Assembly (NCBI RefSeq): GCF_030407455.1
Contig: NZ_JASDDJ010000007.1
Coordinates: 18,943-82,942, forward strand
Origin: Psychrobacter sp. 5A.1
GTDB lineage: Bacteria > Pseudomonadota > Gammaproteobacteria > Pseudomonadales > Moraxellaceae
Direction of reading: 5' to 3'
DNA: 64,000 bases
Part shown: one piece after another, positions 61,500 to 64,000 of the stretch
Layout of the letters: every line of letters starts with the position of its first letter
How positions within the stretch are numbered: the stretch's first letter is position 1
The notes under the pieces: model-generated
Seen by the model: only the letters and a program-made list of their open reading frames with translations
Told to the model about the DNA's origin: nothing
The model's database searches: none
Made by a program: the position numbers and the translations under genes

Positions 61500-62080
61500 A
61501 TAATCTTCCTAATGTTGACTGACAAAAGTGATATCAGCAACATAACAAGCTGATATCTGTCATAAAAATTCTGTGTATATGGCTACTAATTGACATTTTT
61601 TCTATCAGAAATTCTCTCAATTAATGCCAATAACGCTACTTGGTTATCTCATATATTTGTCTGTGCTAGACATCGTACTATTATGTATATTTGGTCGTTC
61701 AATTTTGGCTTTACTATAAATACTATCAAAAAGACTTTAAGTCAAAAGACTTCGGTGCTAAAAACCATACAGGCTATTTTTTTACGCTGTTGAAGGTCGG
61801 CTATTTACTTTGTACAACTGGCTCATCTATAAGCTAAAAGACAAATATTTTACAAAAAATCGCCGTATATGTAGTAGAGATGCTATCAAACTCACAAGGC
61901 ATTATTTTACAGTGATTTATGGTCATTGACCAATTAATTGCAAAGTAGCACACTTATCGGCAAGAAATACTCACTACGAGGCTCAGTTAGCCCTGTTTGC
62001 GCCAATATTCCTCTTGCCTATCGCAAAATGTCCATCACAAATCACGCTATCTGAATGCTGCCTTCAAAATGAATAAGCAT
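61500..62080. other. Leader region between the rpsO terminator and pnp
   Basis: About 580 bp without a gene. It should contain a pnp promoter and the RNase III-sensitive leader that PNPase uses to repress itself in enteric bacteria; the hairpin was not confidently identified here. Small open frames present have no ribosome sites. Confidence 0.5.
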
Positions 62081-62115
62081 AAAAAAACGGCGTGAAACTA
62101 TTCCACACCGTTTTT
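62081..62115 (-). terminator. Terminator of rpsO
   Basis: AAAAACGGCGTGAA / TTCCACACCGTTTTT hairpin with mismatches near its centre and a long T-run on the minus strand. It lies about 120 bp past the rpsO stop codon. Partial readthrough into pnp is likely, as in E. coli. Confidence 0.75.
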
Positions 62116-62235
62116 AGAAAAATCTATTTTATCGATACCAACAAGCAAATTCCAAGCGGTTTAGCAAAAAGTCTAAGATAGTGCCATATGATGGCGTCTT
62201 TTGTTTTAGCACCCACTCGTACTATTGTCGTTAGA

Positions 62236-62502
62236 TTAACGACGTAGACCTAACTGGCTAATAAGAGTGGTATAGCGACCAAGATCTTTACCTTTTAGGT
62301 AATCAAGCAATTTGCGACGCGTGTTAACCATACGGATAAGACCGCGACGGCTATGATGGTCAGCTTTATGTGCTTTAAAATGGTTCTGCAAATCATTGAT
62401 ACGAGCACTCAACAAAGCTACTTGAACTTCAGGGGAGCCAGTGTCGTTTTCGCCACGTTGGTATTGAGCGATGATTTGTTCACGATCGGTATTAGTTAGC
62501 AT
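62236..62502 (-). CDS. rpsO: 30S ribosomal protein S15
   Basis: 88 aa from the ATG at 62502, which has GGAG 6 nt upstream; the frame extends five codons without support. [32 protein letters not shown] (16S rRNA contact) and [13 protein letters not shown] are family-typical. It binds 16S rRNA early in 30S assembly. Usually co-transcribed with pnp, here upstream of it. Confidence 0.98.
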   Translation of the reverse strand: MLTNTDREQIIAQYQRGENDTGSPEVQVALLSARINDLQNHFKAHKADHHSRRGLIRMVNTRRKLLDYLKGKDLGRYTTLISQLGLRR

Positions 62503-62774
62503 AAATATCTCCGGCAATGCTAAAAACTTTAAGACAGACTATCATTTGAGTCGACTTTAAAGCATTAGAATAATAGTAATTTAACCTGCACGCCATTCAG
62601 GACAACCCTGCATTACTAGAGTTGACCTAGTGTACGACAAGCTCAGTTAGAAACAACCATTTAATACGTTTAGACTCATACATTATGTTTAGCAATTTCA
62701 GTACCTAATTGAGGTAATGGGCTAAATACAATAAATTATCTAAAACCTAATTTAAATGTGAAGGCAATTATAAC
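62503..62774. other. Region between rpsO and a small-gene terminator
   Basis: Under 300 bp with no gene; it should hold the rpsO promoter. Nothing else was recognised. Confidence 0.45.
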
Positions 62775-62803
62775 AAAAAACTGCTGAACTATCAGCAGTT
62801 TTT
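62775..62803 (-). terminator. Terminator of the 58-aa gene
   Basis: AAAAAACTGCTGA / TCAGCAGTTTTT perfect stem with an ACTA loop, on the minus strand 68 bp past the stop codon of the small acidic gene. Confidence 0.85.
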
Positions 62804-62870
62804 CACAATACTTGTAACGTTAGATTTGGCTTTTGTTAGAAGATTATCTATCAACAGTATTGCCATTTGG

Positions 62871-63047
62871 CTATCTCTTAACATCAGCTTCTGTCGCATT
62901 ACCACCTAGCTCATCATCTGCAAGCGGTGCGGCTGTAGTCACTTCCGCCAGACTTTCAGGAGTGGCATGCTCACTAGGGTTGATATCGTCTGCAAGCTTT
63001 TCAATCTCTCTTTCTTGCTCGTCCATATTGTTCGGCGAATTGCTCAT
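62871..63047 (-). CDS. 58-aa acidic hydrophilic protein
   Basis: Not a standard ORF-length gene, but the ATG at 63047 is preceded by AGGAG at a good spacing and the frame runs to TAG at 62871-62873, then a terminator. It starts MSNSPNNMDEQEREIEKL and is rich in Asp, Glu, Asn and Ala, with no hydrophobic segment. No function recognised. The neighbouring 53-aa protein has a similar start (MSN...) and composition, and both lie beside a PfpI stress gene; a role in stress protection or regulation is only a guess. Confidence 0.72.
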   Translation of the reverse strand: MSNSPNNMDEQEREIEKLADDINPSEHATPESLAEVTTAAPLADDELGGNATEADVKR

Positions 63048-63154
63048 ATTAGCTCCTGAATTATTATTTTTTGGACTAACTGTAGTTGCACTCGTCGATA
63101 TTAAGACGTGCGAACTATACGCGCATTAATGTCACAGGTGACATATCAAAAACC

Positions 63155-63316
63155 TTACTTGTCTTCTTTGGCACTTTCTACATTGTCTGCAATACGGTCA
63201 GCAGCAGCTTCGCTATGTTCAGTATGGTTATTTTCGGTCTGGTCTTTCAGCGCAGCGGCAGCTGAATCAGAACGTTGTTGCTCAAGCTTGGTATCGTTTG
63301 GATTAGCGTTTGACAT
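63155..63316 (-). CDS. 53-aa hydrophilic protein
   Basis: Start at 63316 (AAGGA about 7 nt upstream); the open frame extends to 63346 with no better signal. Begins MSNANPNDTKLEQQRSDSAAAALKD and is rich in Ala, Asp, Glu, Asn and Ser with no hydrophobic stretch. Resembles its neighbour in length, start and composition. It is followed by a short gap and then the 58-aa gene, and preceded by pfpI. No function recognised. Confidence 0.7.
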   Translation of the reverse strand: MSNANPNDTKLEQQRSDSAAAALKDQTENNHTEHSEAAADRIADNVESAKEDK

Positions 63317-63409
63317 AGTATTTTCCTTAGTTATGGTGATGAACAATTAAGATTTATTAGAATTTATGGGGTTTATGAAGCATTCATCATTGATTAGAGG
63401 ACAAAAAAC

Positions 63410-63934
63410 TCAAGATAATGCCTTATCGATGGCATCAACGAAATTGGTAATATCGTCTGGATTACGCGAGGTAATTAGATTGCCATCGGTTTGTACTGTT
63501 TTATCCACGTAATGTGCGCCAGCATTTTCTAAATCTGTCTGCAGTGTAGGATAGGCGGTAAGCGTTTTGCCTTTGGCAATGCCAGTATTAATCAGAATCC
63601 AAGGAGCGTGACATATAACAGCCAATGGCTTTGCTGCGTCATTGATAGCATGAATAATGGCATGGGCCTTCTGATTACCACGAATGGTATCTGCGTTGAC
63701 AGTACCACCTGGTAAAACCAGTGCATCATATTCAGAGACGTCAGCATCTTCTGCAAAGATATCAGCCGTAAAAGTATCGCCTTTTTTTACGTCCTGTTGC
63801 ATGGCTTGTACTTCTTTTTCGTTATTGGTTGTGATGAGAAGTGTTTTATAACCTTTGTCTTTCAGCTGGTTATTAACCTCTTCGTACTCTGCCTGTTCGA
63901 AGTTATTGTGTAGTAAAAAAGCAATCGTTTTCAT
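63410..63934 (-). CDS. PfpI/DJ-1-type glutamine amidotransferase-like protein
   Basis: 174 aa, DJ-1/PfpI superfamily. Nucleophile Cys in AVICHAPW (nucleophile elbow) near residue 109, with YDALVLPGG (Glu/Gly region) before it and DGNLITSRNPDD near the C-terminus. Members act as proteases, deglycases or chaperones in stress; E. coli YhbO is a close relative. AAGGG lies 6 nt before the ATG. First of three minus-strand genes with the two tiny acidic proteins, which may be one stress-related transcript. Confidence 0.88.
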   Translation of the reverse strand: MKTIAFLLHNNFEQAEYEEVNNQLKDKGYKTLLITTNNEKEVQAMQQDVKKGDTFTADIFAEDADVSEYDALVLPGGTVNADTIRGNQKAHAIIHAINDAAKPLAVICHAPWILINTGIAKGKTLTAYPTLQTDLENAGAHYVDKTVQTDGNLITSRNPDDITNFVDAIDKALS

Positions 63935-64000
63935 GATATCCCTTTTATTCTTATGTGTGAATTTCTTTGAGCTGGTTTATTCTTATGTTATGTACTTTAT

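Overview
The window is a chromosomal segment from a gammaproteobacterium of the family Moraxellaceae, most likely Psychrobacter. Four things point there: the gene orders galU-pgi-ugd-like facing a phosphohexomutase, and argH/algZ/algR/hemC/hemD/hemX; the set sdhCDAB-sucAB-lpd-sucCD with a divergent gltA; and a gene for Balon, the eRF1-like ribosome hibernation factor first described in Psychrobacter urativorans. Species assignment is inference; no rRNA or tRNA gene was seen.

Layout. 1-5.2 kb: sugar-nucleotide genes, namely a phosphohexomutase cut by the window edge, a UDP-glucose-dehydrogenase-like protein that has lost its catalytic residues, pgi and galU. 5.4-21 kb: a TCA-cycle island read leftward (sdhC, sdhD, sdhA, sdhB, then sucA, sucB, lpd, sucC, sucD), with gltA leaving divergently. 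21-26.4 kb: a lipoprotein, a zincin-like protein, rarA, ribB with a decayed GTP cyclohydrolase II half, and a thioesterase. 26.4-34.1 kb: hemX, hemD, hemC, algR, an algZ-like sensor with a decayed ATPase, argH and yggX. 34.2-39.7 kb: phosphate uptake (pstS, pstC, pstA, pstB, phoU) behind a clear Pho box. 40.1-42.4 kb: a TPP riboswitch and thiC. 42.6-45.7 kb: a classical autotransporter with an ESPR signal peptide and an 18-bp tandem-repeat linker. 45.8-53.5 kb: class I aldolase, EamA transporter, ABC exporter, alpha/beta hydrolase, AlkB-like dioxygenase, MDR oxidoreductase and an EEP-family nuclease/phosphatase. 53.7-59.1 kb: Balon, oligopeptidase A, a YheV-like zinc ribbon, a coiled-coil membrane protein and a macro-domain-like protein. 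59.4-64 kb: pnp, rpsO, two very small acidic proteins and a PfpI/DJ-1 protein.

A family of about 170-bp non-coding miniature elements occurs four times (about 30.69, 35.11, 47.81 and 59.12 kb). Three copies have inverted GGGCGTGTC-type ends and TA on both sides; the fourth is decayed. They fall into two sequence subfamilies. One copy separates algZ from algR. Another sits exactly at the end of pstB, so that its flanking TA plus its first base form the pstB stop codon.

Most genes are conserved housekeeping genes. The points most worth following are the Balon gene and its divergent promoter region, the miniature elements, three proteins that keep a fold but appear to have lost catalysis (Ugd-like, AlgZ-like, macro-like), and the two tiny acidic proteins beside PfpI.
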